DNA of 37,529 bases, taken from positions 1 through 37,529 of IMG/VR virus record IMGVR_UViG_3300020000_000043; one strand, given 5' to 3'. Positions within the stretch are counted from its first letter, which is position 1; each line of letters opens with the position of its first letter. The notes below the pieces were generated by a model. The model was given only the letters and a program-made list of their open reading frames with translations. It was not told the DNA's origin and ran no database searches. The stretch is from a virus. Shown in pieces: positions 18,272-24,909 of this stretch. The translations under genes were made by a program, and so were the position numbers.

Positions 18272-18451
18272 ATGAGCGTTTGGAATGTGGCCTTGGGAAT
18301 GAATGTAAAAAATAATCCAGTCTTGGATAGCCCGTATGTGCAACAAATGGACATAGGATTTAGTTTTTTCCCTCCAGGCACAGAAGGACTTCTTACCGAG
18401 GCTGGTAGTTTTATTTTAACCGAAGATTTAGAATTTATTACAACGGAGTAG
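18272..18451 (+). CDS. Small protein of the receptor module
   Basis: 59 aa, MSVWNVALGMNVKNNP to EDLEFITTE. The tail LTEAGSFILTEDLEFITTE repeats a TE-x-x-x-F-x-(I/L)-T motif, and a similar phrase (ATEDSFDITTEDGDLIALDGG-like) is seen in the gp10-like hub. Such repeats fold as short beta turns. It lies 2 bp after the previous gene and 6 bp before the next, so it is very probably real although small. Confidence 0.6.
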   Translation: MSVWNVALGMNVKNNPVLDSPYVQQMDIGFSFFPPGTEGLLTEAGSFILTEDLEFITTE

Positions 18452-18457
18452 TGCAAA

Positions 18458-19360
18458 ATGCCACAAATTAAAATTAGCGCATTACCTACAGGCACCCCTA
18501 AGGCGACTGATTTAACGCCAGCCACAGACCCTCTTGATACTTCATCAGCGCCCTCAGGGACTACAAAAAAATATATTAGAAGTGATGAATTTAACTTTTA
18601 TGCCTCAGCCTTTGGCTATACCACTCTTACCTCAGTGGTGGCCGCATCAACGGTTGCTTTAACTGCCACTTATGCGAATGGTGCGCTGGGTGTTGGCGCT
18701 ACTCTAACTAATGCAGGTGCCATGGCGGCTTTAACCCTGGATGGCGTGACGCTAGCGGCAGGGAATCGCGTCTTAATATGGAATCAAGCCTCTCAATTCC
18801 AAAATGGTATTTATACAGTCACAACAGTTGGTTCAGGTGCGGTTAACTGGGTTCTAACTAGAGCCACAGATTACGACCAAGCAGCAGAAATAGCACAGGG
18901 TCAAGTTGTTCTTGTCCAGCAAGGCACTTTATATGGCGGCAAAGCCTTCCAACAGACAAATACTGGCCCATTCACAATGGGTACCACTTCAATCATATTT
19001 GCATTGTTCTCAAGTTTTTCATCAGCTTTTCATTGGCAAGTTGTAACCACATCACCAATTTCAATGGTCAGGAATAACGGCTATGTAACCAATACCGCAG
19101 GTGCAATCAGCCTATCTTTGCCAGCGGTTAGTGCCGTGGGCGATGAATTAAGATTAATAAATTACGGCGCTGGCTTATTAACTATCACGCAAGGTGCTGG
19201 CCAAAGAATATTTATAGGTGCTGGCAATACGACCTTAGGCGTTGGTGGTACGGTTGCAACATCAGCGCAATACGATTCTTTCGGGTTAATTTGCGTTGTT
19301 GCAAATACCATTTGGGTCGCACCTAGCGCACCTCAAAGTGCTGGCTTAATCTTCGTGTAA
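18458..19360 (+). CDS. Tail fibre protein A
   Basis: 300 aa. The N-terminus KISALPTGTPKATDLTPATD is the kind of virion-anchoring start seen in many phage fibre proteins. The middle, LAAGNRVLIWNQASQFQNG then IYTVTTVG, is a widespread beta-helix-like fibre module (about 105-170). The C-terminal 100 residues are a compact beta domain. Ribosome site GGAG 9 bases upstream. Confidence 0.7.
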   Translation: MPQIKISALPTGTPKATDLTPATDPLDTSSAPSGTTKKYIRSDEFNFYASAFGYTTLTSVVAASTVALTATYANGALGVGATLTNAGAMAALTLDGVTLAAGNRVLIWNQASQFQNGIYTVTTVGSGAVNWVLTRATDYDQAAEIAQGQVVLVQQGTLYGGKAFQQTNTGPFTMGTTSIIFALFSSFSSAFHWQVVTTSPISMVRNNGYVTNTAGAISLSLPAVSAVGDELRLINYGAGLLTITQGAGQRIFIGAGNTTLGVGGTVATSAQYDSFGLICVVANTIWVAPSAPQSAGLIFV

Positions 19361-19373
19361 GGACTGAATAAAA

Positions 19374-20327
19374 ATGACCTCACCTAATAATGCAGTAAAT
19401 ACCACCTTAACAGGACAGTCAGGCACAGGTGCCTTTGCAGGGACTGCCAACACGACCTTTACTGGAAAGACCGTTACTAGCGAGCTTTTATGCGGCAGCG
19501 CCACAGGCCCACAAACATCAGCAGCAGGTACTATGCAAGCCGTGGGGGTAGGGGCCGCAGGCCAAGTCATTACTTCATCTTACATTAATAACGCAGGGTC
19601 CTCCCCAACTGTTTGGCATTATAAATCACGAAGCGCAGTAGTAGGCTCTTTCGCGACCGTACAAACAGCAGATACCTTGGGTCGAGAGTTATTTTTTGCA
19701 GATGATGGCACAAGCTTTGTCTCATCGGCTGCGGTAATTGTTTCAGCCACGGGCGCTGTATCAACAGGCATCGTACCTGGTCAATATGTGATTCAGACCG
19801 CCAATTCCTCGGGTTCTTTAACGTCAGCAGTGACAATAAATAGCGCTCAGCAAACTAATTTTGCAGGATTAATAACTTCATCCAATGGAATTAATTTTGG
19901 CGGAACAACGCTTGGCACCTACACTGAGAACACTTTTTTGCCAACTTTTACCTGCGCAACACCAGGCGATTTATCAGTTTCTTATGCAACCCAAAACGGA
20001 TATGTAACACGCATAGGAAGGATGGCGTTTGTACAAGTTGATTTAGTATGCACCCCTACTTTTACGACCGCATCTGGCCAGATTCGTGTTTCAGCATTGC
20101 CATTTACGGTAAATAGTACAGCGCCTTTGCCAATCGGAGGCGTCAGTACTTCGTCAGGCTTCGTTTATGTTGGAACCCCAACCACCAGCATCATAGGCGT
20201 TCCGGGTCAAGTTTATGCAAATATAAGATTAAATGCCACGGCTAGTAATGGTGTAATAATGTTAATGTCTAATATAACTACTGGCGCAGTAATCGAAATC
20301 ACTTTCACTTTAGCGTATTTAATATAA
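19374..20327 (+). CDS. Tail fibre protein B (receptor-binding)
   Basis: 317 aa. Low-complexity Thr/Gly/Ala start, a head-like repeat region, then from about 205 the pattern LGTYTENTFLPTFTC...VSYATQNGYVTRIGRMAFV, a common C-terminal receptor-binding domain in phage fibres. AAGGA lies 10 bases before the ATG. Probably trimeric and distal to the hub; the receptor is unknown. Confidence 0.7.
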   Translation: MTSPNNAVNTTLTGQSGTGAFAGTANTTFTGKTVTSELLCGSATGPQTSAAGTMQAVGVGAAGQVITSSYINNAGSSPTVWHYKSRSAVVGSFATVQTADTLGRELFFADDGTSFVSSAAVIVSATGAVSTGIVPGQYVIQTANSSGSLTSAVTINSAQQTNFAGLITSSNGINFGGTTLGTYTENTFLPTFTCATPGDLSVSYATQNGYVTRIGRMAFVQVDLVCTPTFTTASGQIRVSALPFTVNSTAPLPIGGVSTSSGFVYVGTPTTSIIGVPGQVYANIRLNATASNGVIMLMSNITTGAVIEITFTLAYLI

Positions 20328-20344
20328 AAAATTAAGGATTAAAA

Positions 20345-21346
20345 ATGGCAATATTAAGCATACAAACATCGCAAACAGGCACCGTTGGCGTATTGCCATC
20401 TATTGCTTATATTGCGACTACTAATACAGAGGTTGAAGTTTTAGCAACGGGATTTCTTAACAATGCTGTAGCGAGCGGCATTCAGTTTTCATTGCCATGC
20501 CTTGCCGAAGTCTCAACGGCCACAAGTCCATCAGCACAGCCAGACGTGGGATGGTACGAAATAAAACATGTTGGTGCAAACTGGTCTTTAGTGCCAAGCG
20601 AGAATCCTGGGGATGTCGTTCTTCCAACCATTGCTAACCATATCGCAGTATTCACCAATACTACAGGTACGCTGGGAGAAGATGCAGCTATCGCAATTAA
20701 TGGTGGAAACATCCAGGCGGGCTTAAGTGGCACCGCTGGCTATTTGGCTTCATTTCCTGCAACGGCAGCGCGAGGTTCTTTAAGAGTAACCGCTGTTGCT
20801 AATACAGGAAATACACTAACCACCTTGTCAAATGTTGCAATGGGACAGGCTAGTGTTGTGAGCATTCCAGACCCTGTGAATGCCTTAGGTAGACTGCTAA
20901 TAGGCGCTACAGCAACACCTTTTGTCAGTGGTAACTTTCCTGTTAATTCTGGCACGGGCGGTCTAATGGTTGACTCAGGGATTGCAGCTTCTCAATTAAT
21001 GCAATTGAATGCTGTCAATACTTTGACAGGTTCTGGGCAAATTGTTTTAGTAAAGGCAAATGGCGTTGAAGCTTCCAACCTGGTAACGGCAAGTGGTAAT
21101 GCTGGAGTTATAACCACCTCTTCTCTTAACACTGCTGGTGGCGCGACCTATGCTATTACCTGGACCAATACCAAGATAACCACAGCGTCCGTTCTCTCCT
21201 TATGCATCCAAGGTGGTACAAATACTACGCAAAATATAACCTTCACCTGTGTACCAGGGTCTGGCACTGCAACATTAACTATCTTCAACAATACAGCAGC
21301 CACGGCATTAAACGGTACGATTTTGATAGGTTACACAGTGCTATAG
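20345..21346 (+). CDS. Tail fibre protein C
   Basis: 333 aa. N-terminal strand-rich part (SIQTSQTGTVGVLPSIAYI), two internal Ala/Thr/Val/Ser segments, and a C-terminal domain with SLNTAGGATYAITWTN and GGTNTTQNITFTCVPG that recurs in phage fibres. It is the last gene of the late block; a terminator follows. Three fibres in a row suggest either a composite fibre or several receptor specificities. Confidence 0.7.
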   Translation: MAILSIQTSQTGTVGVLPSIAYIATTNTEVEVLATGFLNNAVASGIQFSLPCLAEVSTATSPSAQPDVGWYEIKHVGANWSLVPSENPGDVVLPTIANHIAVFTNTTGTLGEDAAIAINGGNIQAGLSGTAGYLASFPATAARGSLRVTAVANTGNTLTTLSNVAMGQASVVSIPDPVNALGRLLIGATATPFVSGNFPVNSGTGGLMVDSGIAASQLMQLNAVNTLTGSGQIVLVKANGVEASNLVTASGNAGVITTSSLNTAGGATYAITWTNTKITTASVLSLCIQGGTNTTQNITFTCVPGSGTATLTIFNNTAATALNGTILIGYTVL

Positions 21347-21376
21347 TATCTCATCTATCAATGATAGAAAGAGCTG

Positions 21377-21407
21377 AGCCAACGTTATGCGTTGGCTTGT
21401 TATTTAT
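21377..21407 (+). terminator. Rho-independent terminator of the late operon
   Basis: Perfect 8-bp stem AGCCAACG (21377-21384) / CGTTGGCT (21390-21397), 5-nt loop, followed by TTGTTATTTAT. The T tract is interrupted but the stem is strong and it is about 30 bp after the last fibre gene. Confidence 0.8.
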
Positions 21408-21410
21408 AGC

Positions 21411-21438
21411 TTGAAACAAAATTATTTTGTGTTACATT
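21411..21438 (+). promoter_or_regulatory. Promoter for the hairpin/tRNA-like/lysis transcript
   Basis: TTGAAA (21411-21416), 16-bp spacer, TACATT (21433-21438). A start about 7 bases later would fall exactly at the long inverted repeat that begins at 21443. Confidence 0.5.
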
Positions 21439-21442
21439 GAAC

Positions 21443-21493
21443 TGTGGCATAGGTTTTTTCCTCATTCATGCGATCCAGTTTTCCTATGCCACA
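21443..21493 (+). ncRNA. Long leader hairpin before tRNA-like gene 1
   Basis: Perfect 11-bp inverted repeat TGTGGCATAGG (21443-21453) / CCTATGCCACA (21483-21493) enclosing 29 nt that begin with TTTTTT and end TTTT. It starts where the promoter's first base would be and ends 5 bp before the tRNA-like gene, so it could shape the 5' end of the precursor or be a separate small RNA. No ORF inside. Confidence 0.5.
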
Positions 21494-21498
21494 CCACT

Positions 21499-21601
21499 GA
21501 ATACAGTTGCGGAGCGGTTAAACGCGAATAGTTATTGTGGGTAACAATAATGCACTTCGGCCTATGGCCTACGTTGGTTCGAATCCAACCTGTATTCACC
21601 A
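21499..21601 (+). tRNA. tRNA-like gene 1, unusual 8-bp acceptor, anticodon unclear
   Basis: 103 nt. Acceptor GAATACAG (21499-21506) pairs fully with CTGTATTC (21590-21597); discriminator A and an encoded CCA (21599-21601). T arm GTTGG-TTCGAAT-CCAAC (21573-21589) is canonical. D arm GCG/CGC (21509-21525) has the GAGCGGTTAAA loop typical of class II tRNAs. The middle is about 13 nt longer than in Leu/Ser tRNAs and its best hairpin is TTATTG-TGGGTAA-CAATAA (21532-21550), whose 7-nt loop has no U at position 33; GGCC-TAT-GGCC (21559-21569) would be the variable arm. The 8+5 stem count is that of bacterial tRNA-Sec. An alternative 4-bp stem would show GTG (His). I cannot assign an amino acid. Confidence 0.65.
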
Positions 21602-21626
21602 AATTTAAGCATTAAGTGAGAATAAA

Positions 21627-22181
21627 ATGGAAGACTTATCTTCAATACGATTTGAACAAGCTGTATCTGTAGTTTTCAGGCAAGAGGGTCTTTTTACGAA
21701 TAATGCCGCAGACCCTGGGGGCGCTACTAATTATGGTATCTCATTAAGGTTCTTAAAAGCGGCTGGTGTTGATATTAATGCCGATGGCGTTATTGATGTT
21801 CATGACATTAAGTCTTTAACGGTTGACGGCGCTAAATCAATCTATAAAAAATATTGGTGGGATAAGTACAATATTTCCCTGATTGATTCCCTTGAAATTG
21901 CCACAAAGATTTTTAGTCTTGGCGTTAACATGGGCATGCATGAAGCTGTTAAGCTATTGCAGATTGCCTATAATCGGCTTAATAAAAAACCTATTGCAGT
22001 AGATGGTATTATGGGGAAACAAACCTTTGACGCTATTAATGGCAGACTTACAGCTACTAGCAAAGACGTTCTTTTAGAAGAATTCAAGAATTCAGCTAAA
22101 CATTTTTATATTAATCTCGTTGCAGACCATCCTTATTTGAATGTCTTTTTGAAAGGGTGGCTTAACAGGGCTTCAAGTTAA
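21627..22181 (+). CDS. Endolysin, GH108-type muramidase
   Basis: 184 aa. Catalytic Glu20 in the RQEG motif (usual form EGG), then AADPGGATNYGIS (27-39), the signature of the ZliS-like GH108 family that cuts the glycan backbone of peptidoglycan. Residues 49-60 (DINADGVIDVHD) form an EF-hand-type calcium loop, which is common in this family. KKYWWDKY (73-80) and the C-terminal peptidoglycan-binding half with VDGIMGKQT follow. No signal peptide, so release needs a holin; none is adjacent. Begins 25 bp after tRNA-like gene 1. Confidence 0.9.
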   Translation: MEDLSSIRFEQAVSVVFRQEGLFTNNAADPGGATNYGISLRFLKAAGVDINADGVIDVHDIKSLTVDGAKSIYKKYWWDKYNISLIDSLEIATKIFSLGVNMGMHEAVKLLQIAYNRLNKKPIAVDGIMGKQTFDAINGRLTATSKDVLLEEFKNSAKHFYINLVADHPYLNVFLKGWLNRASS

Positions 22182-22552
22182 TGCTTAAGCCAGAAGAGGC
22201 GGAACAAATAGCCTTATTCGACTGGATAAGGCTTCATCCCAATATTGCACCCTATGCCTTTCACATTCCAAATGAACGTAAAACCTCCAAGCAACATGGC
22301 TACAAATTAAAAAGAATGGGCGTTAAACCCGGTGTTAGTGATATATTTATAGCTATTCCATCGCTGGAATACTACGGTCTTTTTATTGAACTTAAAGCTG
22401 GTAAAAATAAGGCTACGCCAGTTCAAAATCAGTTCCTTGATGATATGAGGGAACAGGGCTATCAAGCTGTTTGTTTAACTGGATTTGAGGAAGCTAGAAT
22501 GTTTATTGAATCTTATTTGAAATACACAACTGCTTGTACCAATTCTAAATAA
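22181..22552 (+). CDS. VRR-NUC domain nuclease
   Basis: 123 aa, a single VRR-NUC domain: Glu5-x3-Gln9, IPNERKTSKQHGYKLKRMG (29-47), GVSDIF with Asp54, and the catalytic FIELKAG with Glu70 and Lys72 of the PD-(D/E)xK fold, then Gln in PVQNQFLDDM. Stand-alone VRR-NUC proteins in phages are thought to resolve branched DNA during replication or packaging. Coupled to the endolysin by TAATG, which is an unusual partnership. Confidence 0.88.
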   Translation: MLKPEEAEQIALFDWIRLHPNIAPYAFHIPNERKTSKQHGYKLKRMGVKPGVSDIFIAIPSLEYYGLFIELKAGKNKATPVQNQFLDDMREQGYQAVCLTGFEEARMFIESYLKYTTACTNSK

Positions 22553-22553
22553 T

Positions 22554-22988
22554 TCACTCATCATTCATTATCTTTAAACGCTGCACTATATGAAGACTCA
22601 AAGACATTAAGGCTTTAAGAGAATCTTGTCGTTTTTCTATGACCTTCTCTTTGTCAGAAATTTCATCAAACCAGAGACCATTTATAGCATGCTCTAAAGC
22701 ATCACAACCAGAGCAACTTCCATAATCAATCATGATGTAATAAAATTTACTCCAATGTTCTTCGTCAGGCATTACAAAGACCATTGTTCCAGAATAACTA
22801 TCATGATTAATAACTGTTATATTTTCCAAATTAGGATTAAAGACAAAGTCTTCTTTTAATTTTTCAAGGACAATTTTTACTAGGTCAGGGTAACCAATAT
22901 TAAAATCTGGGTCTAATAATTTTTCTTCGAAAAGCACCTCAATAGATTGTTTTCTTTCTTCCCATAACTTCACAATTTCTTTAATCAT
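22554..22988 (-). CDS. Hypothetical protein (YGSCSGCD motif)
   Basis: 144 aa. Mixed alpha/beta, acidic, with the motif DYGSCSGCDALEHAI (about 89-103) that I have seen in uncharacterised phage proteins; the paired cysteines could bind metal. Its ATG follows directly on the stop of the upstream gene (TAAATG), so the two form a leftward operon. It converges on the VRR-NUC gene with one base between stops. Confidence 0.65.
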   Translation of the reverse strand: MIKEIVKLWEERKQSIEVLFEEKLLDPDFNIGYPDLVKIVLEKLKEDFVFNPNLENITVINHDSYSGTMVFVMPDEEHWSKFYYIMIDYGSCSGCDALEHAINGLWFDEISDKEKVIEKRQDSLKALMSLSLHIVQRLKIMNDE

Positions 22989-23420
22989 TTAAATTCTGTC
23001 CTTGTAACTGTTGCGACCATCATCATAATAGTTTTGCCAGCCATCACTCAATAATTTACCAAGTGTCACTTTTTCTGAATAATAACTATTAGAAGAGCCG
23101 TACCATCTGATTGTTACACCCCCTTTGGTAGTATCAAGCTTATAGAAAGACCAGGTAAAGCTTATATCAGTATATTCAGGTATTTTAACACCCTCAGGGT
23201 TTTCATCTTTGTGGGTAACAAGCTCAGCAACCACTAAAGGAGAACCGATAATATCTTCCAAGTCGCCACAAATGTCTATGATTTCACAATTTGCGCAACA
23301 GTCATGGTGATACATAAGCCTATATCTAAAGCCATCATCGCAGCCAAATTCCATACATTCTTTGTCTTCTGATATGTTTATATATAATATAGTCTTGCCT
23401 TTTAAATCTTCAAATTTCAT
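22989..23420 (-). CDS. Hypothetical protein, DUF7448-like
   Basis: 143 aa from ATG at 23420 (MKFEDLKGKTIL). The segment HHDCCANCEIIDICGDLEDIIG...LVVAE is the pattern of an uncharacterised phage family (DUF7448-like) with a metal-binding Cys cluster and conserved Asp/Glu. A longer reading to 23477 would run into tRNA-like gene 2 and lacks a ribosome site, whereas TAGG precedes 23420. First gene of a two-gene leftward unit. Confidence 0.65.
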   Translation of the reverse strand: MKFEDLKGKTILYINISEDKECMEFGCDDGFRYRLMYHHDCCANCEIIDICGDLEDIIGSPLVVAELVTHKDENPEGVKIPEYTDISFTWSFYKLDTTKGGVTIRWYGSSNSYYSEKVTLGKLLSDGWQNYYDDGRNSYKDRI

Positions 23421-23472
23421 AATAAAACCTACAAATTTATTTTGTGCTATGATATATTGGTTTTTTGAATAT

Positions 23473-23576
23473 GACAATAGTGGCAGAGAGGTCTATAGCT
23501 TATCTATACGTAAAGGCGGCGTGCGACTAGACGCAATACGCTTGCTCGCGAGTTCGAATCTCGCCTATTGTCACCA
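23473..23576 (+). tRNA. tRNA-like gene 2, unusual 8-bp acceptor, anticodon unclear
   Basis: 104 nt. GACAATAG (23473-23480) pairs with CTATTGTC (23565-23572), discriminator A, encoded CCA (23574-23576). T arm GCGAG-TTCGAAT-CTCGC is perfect and adjoins the acceptor. The D region GGCAGAGAGGTCTATAGCT has a short GGC/GCT stem and a class II-type loop. The 47 nt between D and T arms do not give a 5-bp stem with a 7-nt loop and U33; the best hairpins are TATAG/CTATA and GCGT/ACGC (8-nt loop). Same build and length as gene 1. A TATGAT box lies at about 23447. Confidence 0.62.
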
Positions 23577-23581
23577 GATAT

Positions 23582-23753
23582 GACACTCTCGGCGTTGACA
23601 GTGAAACGCTATAATCACTAAAGTAACGGCGGTGAAACAGTGTATAAAAGATATTCTATAGCTCAACTGGTAGAGCAGAGCTGTCGCAACGGCCCTGGAT
23701 GTAGGTTCGAGTCCTGCAAATATCATAGCAAGTGCAATTCTTGCAGAGTGTCA
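23582..23753 (+). ncRNA. tRNA-like structure 3, split by another tRNA-like sequence
   Basis: GACACTCT (23582-23589) pairs fully with AGAGTGTC (23745-23752), next to a 5-bp arm GCAAG-TGCAATT-CTTGC (23728-23744) and followed by A at 23753 but not CCA. After the 5' strand comes a GCG/CGC arm (23592-23609), as in gene 1, and a further stem TATA..CACT / AGTGTATA (23610-23646). This is the same 8+5 plan as genes 1 and 2, except that 76 nt (23650-23725) are lodged just before the T arm. Without them it would be about 96 nt. The T-loop TGCAATT is not canonical. Confidence 0.45.
23650..23725 (+). tRNA. 76-nt tRNA-like sequence nested in structure 3
   Basis: Contains classic box A and B: GCTCAACTGGTAGAGC (D arm, 23661-23676) and GTAGG-TTCGAGT-CCTGC (T arm). 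The ends GATATT/AATATC pair over 6 bp; C and A face each other at the seventh position. Four bases instead of two separate acceptor and D stem. The anticodon region (18 nt) gives GAGCTG/CGGCCC with one mismatch and a 6-nt loop TCGCAA; reading U33 gives CGC (Ala), but the geometry is poor. No CCA is encoded. Could be a decayed or divergent phage tRNA. Confidence 0.5.
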
Positions 23754-23939
23754 ACTGAACTCAATCAGCCTAGGTTATGATTGAGAGGTGGCGGCATACC
23801 TACCATAAGTATAGGGCTAGAACCCCTAGAGTGTCCTGCTAGGTCAGCAGTACAAGAGACCGAAGACGGTGAAAGCCCGTCGCTATGTCCTAGTCATGGT
23901 CGATTGGCTGGGACACCATTCGCTATTCGGGAATCAAGA
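23754..23939 (+). ncRNA. Structured non-coding stretch
   Basis: No believable ORF; instead a chain of hairpins: CTCAATCA/TGATTGAG (23760-23785), TAGGG-CTAGAAC-CCCTA (23812-23828), GACGG-TGAAAGC-CCGTC (23865-23881), an 11-bp stem TGTCCTAGTCA/TGGCTGGGACA with 8-nt loop (23886-23915), and CATTC...GAATG just before the next gene. AGAGTGTC occurs again at 23828-23835, so it could compete with 23745-23752 for GACACTCT at 23582. Probably part of a folded RNA that continues from the tRNA-like block. Confidence 0.45.
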
Positions 23940-24122
23940 ATGATAAATAAACATACTTATATATGCGAATGCTGCAAGCAGACATATAACAGCAATAGAA
24001 GTGATGCAGAAGCTATCAAAGAATTTCATCAAGGAATAAACTTGTTAGGTTATTATGATGACGAAGAGGCTGCTATTGTGTGTGATGATTGCTTCATAAA
24101 AATAATGAGAACCGTAAATTAA
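23940..24122 (+). CDS. Small zinc-ribbon protein
   Basis: 60 aa, MINKHTYICECCKQTY to FIKIMRTVN. CECC (9-12) and CDDC (about 49-52) form a treble-clef or zinc-ribbon pair around an acidic helix (SDAEAIKEF), a pattern frequent in small phage proteins of unknown role. The start at 23940 is preferred because the upstream in-frame part lies in the structured RNA stretch; no clear ribosome site is visible there. Confidence 0.65.
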   Translation: MINKHTYICECCKQTYNSNRSDAEAIKEFHQGINLLGYYDDEEAAIVCDDCFIKIMRTVN

Positions 24123-24131
24123 AGAGGAAAT

Positions 24132-24401
24132 ATGTCAGTAATACGTAAATATAAACTTACCATAGATAATGATTTTAGTATTTTAATTCCAAGACTACCT
24201 GAAATACTAGACATCAGGTATCAGGATGATGATTTATATCTCTGGGCTTTAGTTGATTTAGAAAAAGATGAAGTTTTTTTGCATTTTAAAATAATTGGCA
24301 CAGGTTTTGATTTCAATCCTAATGGGCTTTCATTTATAAGAACTGTTCATGACCCAAGAGGTTTTGTTTGGCATGTATTTTATAAGCATCCTGAAATATG
24401 A
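24132..24401 (+). CDS. Hypothetical protein, DUF7352-like
   Basis: 89 aa. Pattern IRKYKLTI...IPRLPEILDIRYQDDDLYLWALVD...GTGF...FIRTV...FVWHVFYK is that of a widespread small phage family (DUF7352-like) with an all-beta fold; function unknown. GAGGA three bases before ATG. Shares ATGA with the next gene. Confidence 0.75.
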   Translation: MSVIRKYKLTIDNDFSILIPRLPEILDIRYQDDDLYLWALVDLEKDEVFLHFKIIGTGFDFNPNGLSFIRTVHDPRGFVWHVFYKHPEI

Positions 24402-24589
24402 CAGATGAAAAAATATACTGGATTGAATTTAGAATTAGAGAAGGAACTATCCAATCAACTTTTGAAGGTATAAATTTTGTGCCTGATAATTGTATAGATG
24501 ACATGGATTGGTTTCACTTCGTTAGTCCTGATAAAAATCAGGCCATAAATGAACTTATTGCTAAACTTCAGAGTTTGAAAGATGAATGA
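24398..24589 (+). CDS. Hypothetical protein
   Basis: 63 aa, MTDEKIYWIEFRIREG to AKLQSLKDE. Small alpha/beta protein, acidic, no motif that I recognise. Linked by ATGA to the gene before and overlapping the next by 8 bp. Confidence 0.6.
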   Translation: MTDEKIYWIEFRIREGTIQSTFEGINFVPDNCIDDMDWFHFVSPDKNQAINELIAKLQSLKDE

Positions 24590-24758
24590 ATTTACAGAAT
24601 CAGAATTAAATCATATGAGAGATGGCGTTTCCTTGCGTCTAAATTTAGACATGTCAAACGAAACGCGCAATGAACTGCTTTCTTTATTAAATAAATTGGG
24701 GCGTATGGTTGATGGCTATTATAAATGTCATGTTTGCGAGCATGTATCGTATGAATGA
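24582..24758 (+). CDS. Tandem paralogue 1 (MNEFT family)
   Basis: 58 aa, MNEFTESELNHMRDG to CHVCEHVSYE. First of three consecutive small genes that all begin MN(E/D)FT..EL and have a (S/R)M(I/V)D.Y phrase. It also ends in a CHVCEH zinc-like pair. Start is set by the ATGAATGAA overlap with the previous stop. Function unknown. Confidence 0.6.
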   Translation: MNEFTESELNHMRDGVSLRLNLDMSNETRNELLSLLNKLGRMVDGYYKCHVCEHVSYE

Positions 24759-24909
24759 TTTTACTAAAGAAGAACTAGAAGACTTCATAAACTGGGGAGA
24801 AGTTTATACCGAATTTGGATGTTCTTGGGCTGCTGCAGTGCATAGACCTTTAATTGATAAAGTTCAATCCATGATTGATAATTATAAAGAAGATGAAAGC
24901 AATGAATGA
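24751..24909 (+). CDS. Tandem paralogue 2 (MNDFT family)
   Basis: 52 aa, MNDFTKEELEDFINWG to YKEDESNE. Shares its N-terminus and the KVQSMIDNY phrase with the next gene, but has lost the cysteine tail. The start is at 24751, in the ATGAATGA junction used by all three members; an upstream in-frame start at 24709 is inside gene 1. Confidence 0.6.
   Translation: MNDFTKEELEDFINWGEVYTEFGCSWAAAVHRPLIDKVQSMIDNYKEDESNE

Noticed and set aside
21202-21414. ORF across the end of fibre protein C and the terminator
   Set aside because: It is out of frame with the fibre, runs through the terminator stem and has no ribosome site.
23421-23477. Longer N-terminus for the DUF7448-like gene
   Set aside because: It would overlap the acceptor stem of tRNA-like gene 2 and lacks a ribosome site; ATG 23420 is preceded by TAGG.
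23781-23939. Upstream extension of the zinc-ribbon ORF (starting at 23781)
   Set aside because: It crosses the hairpin-rich stretch, its codon use and composition differ, and the Cys-rich protein begins naturally at 23940.
23473-23940. Idea that the block is a group I intron, tmRNA or CRISPR
   Set aside because: I see no intact group I core (P/Q/R/S elements), no tag ORF with flanking tRNA-like halves, and no regularly spaced repeats.
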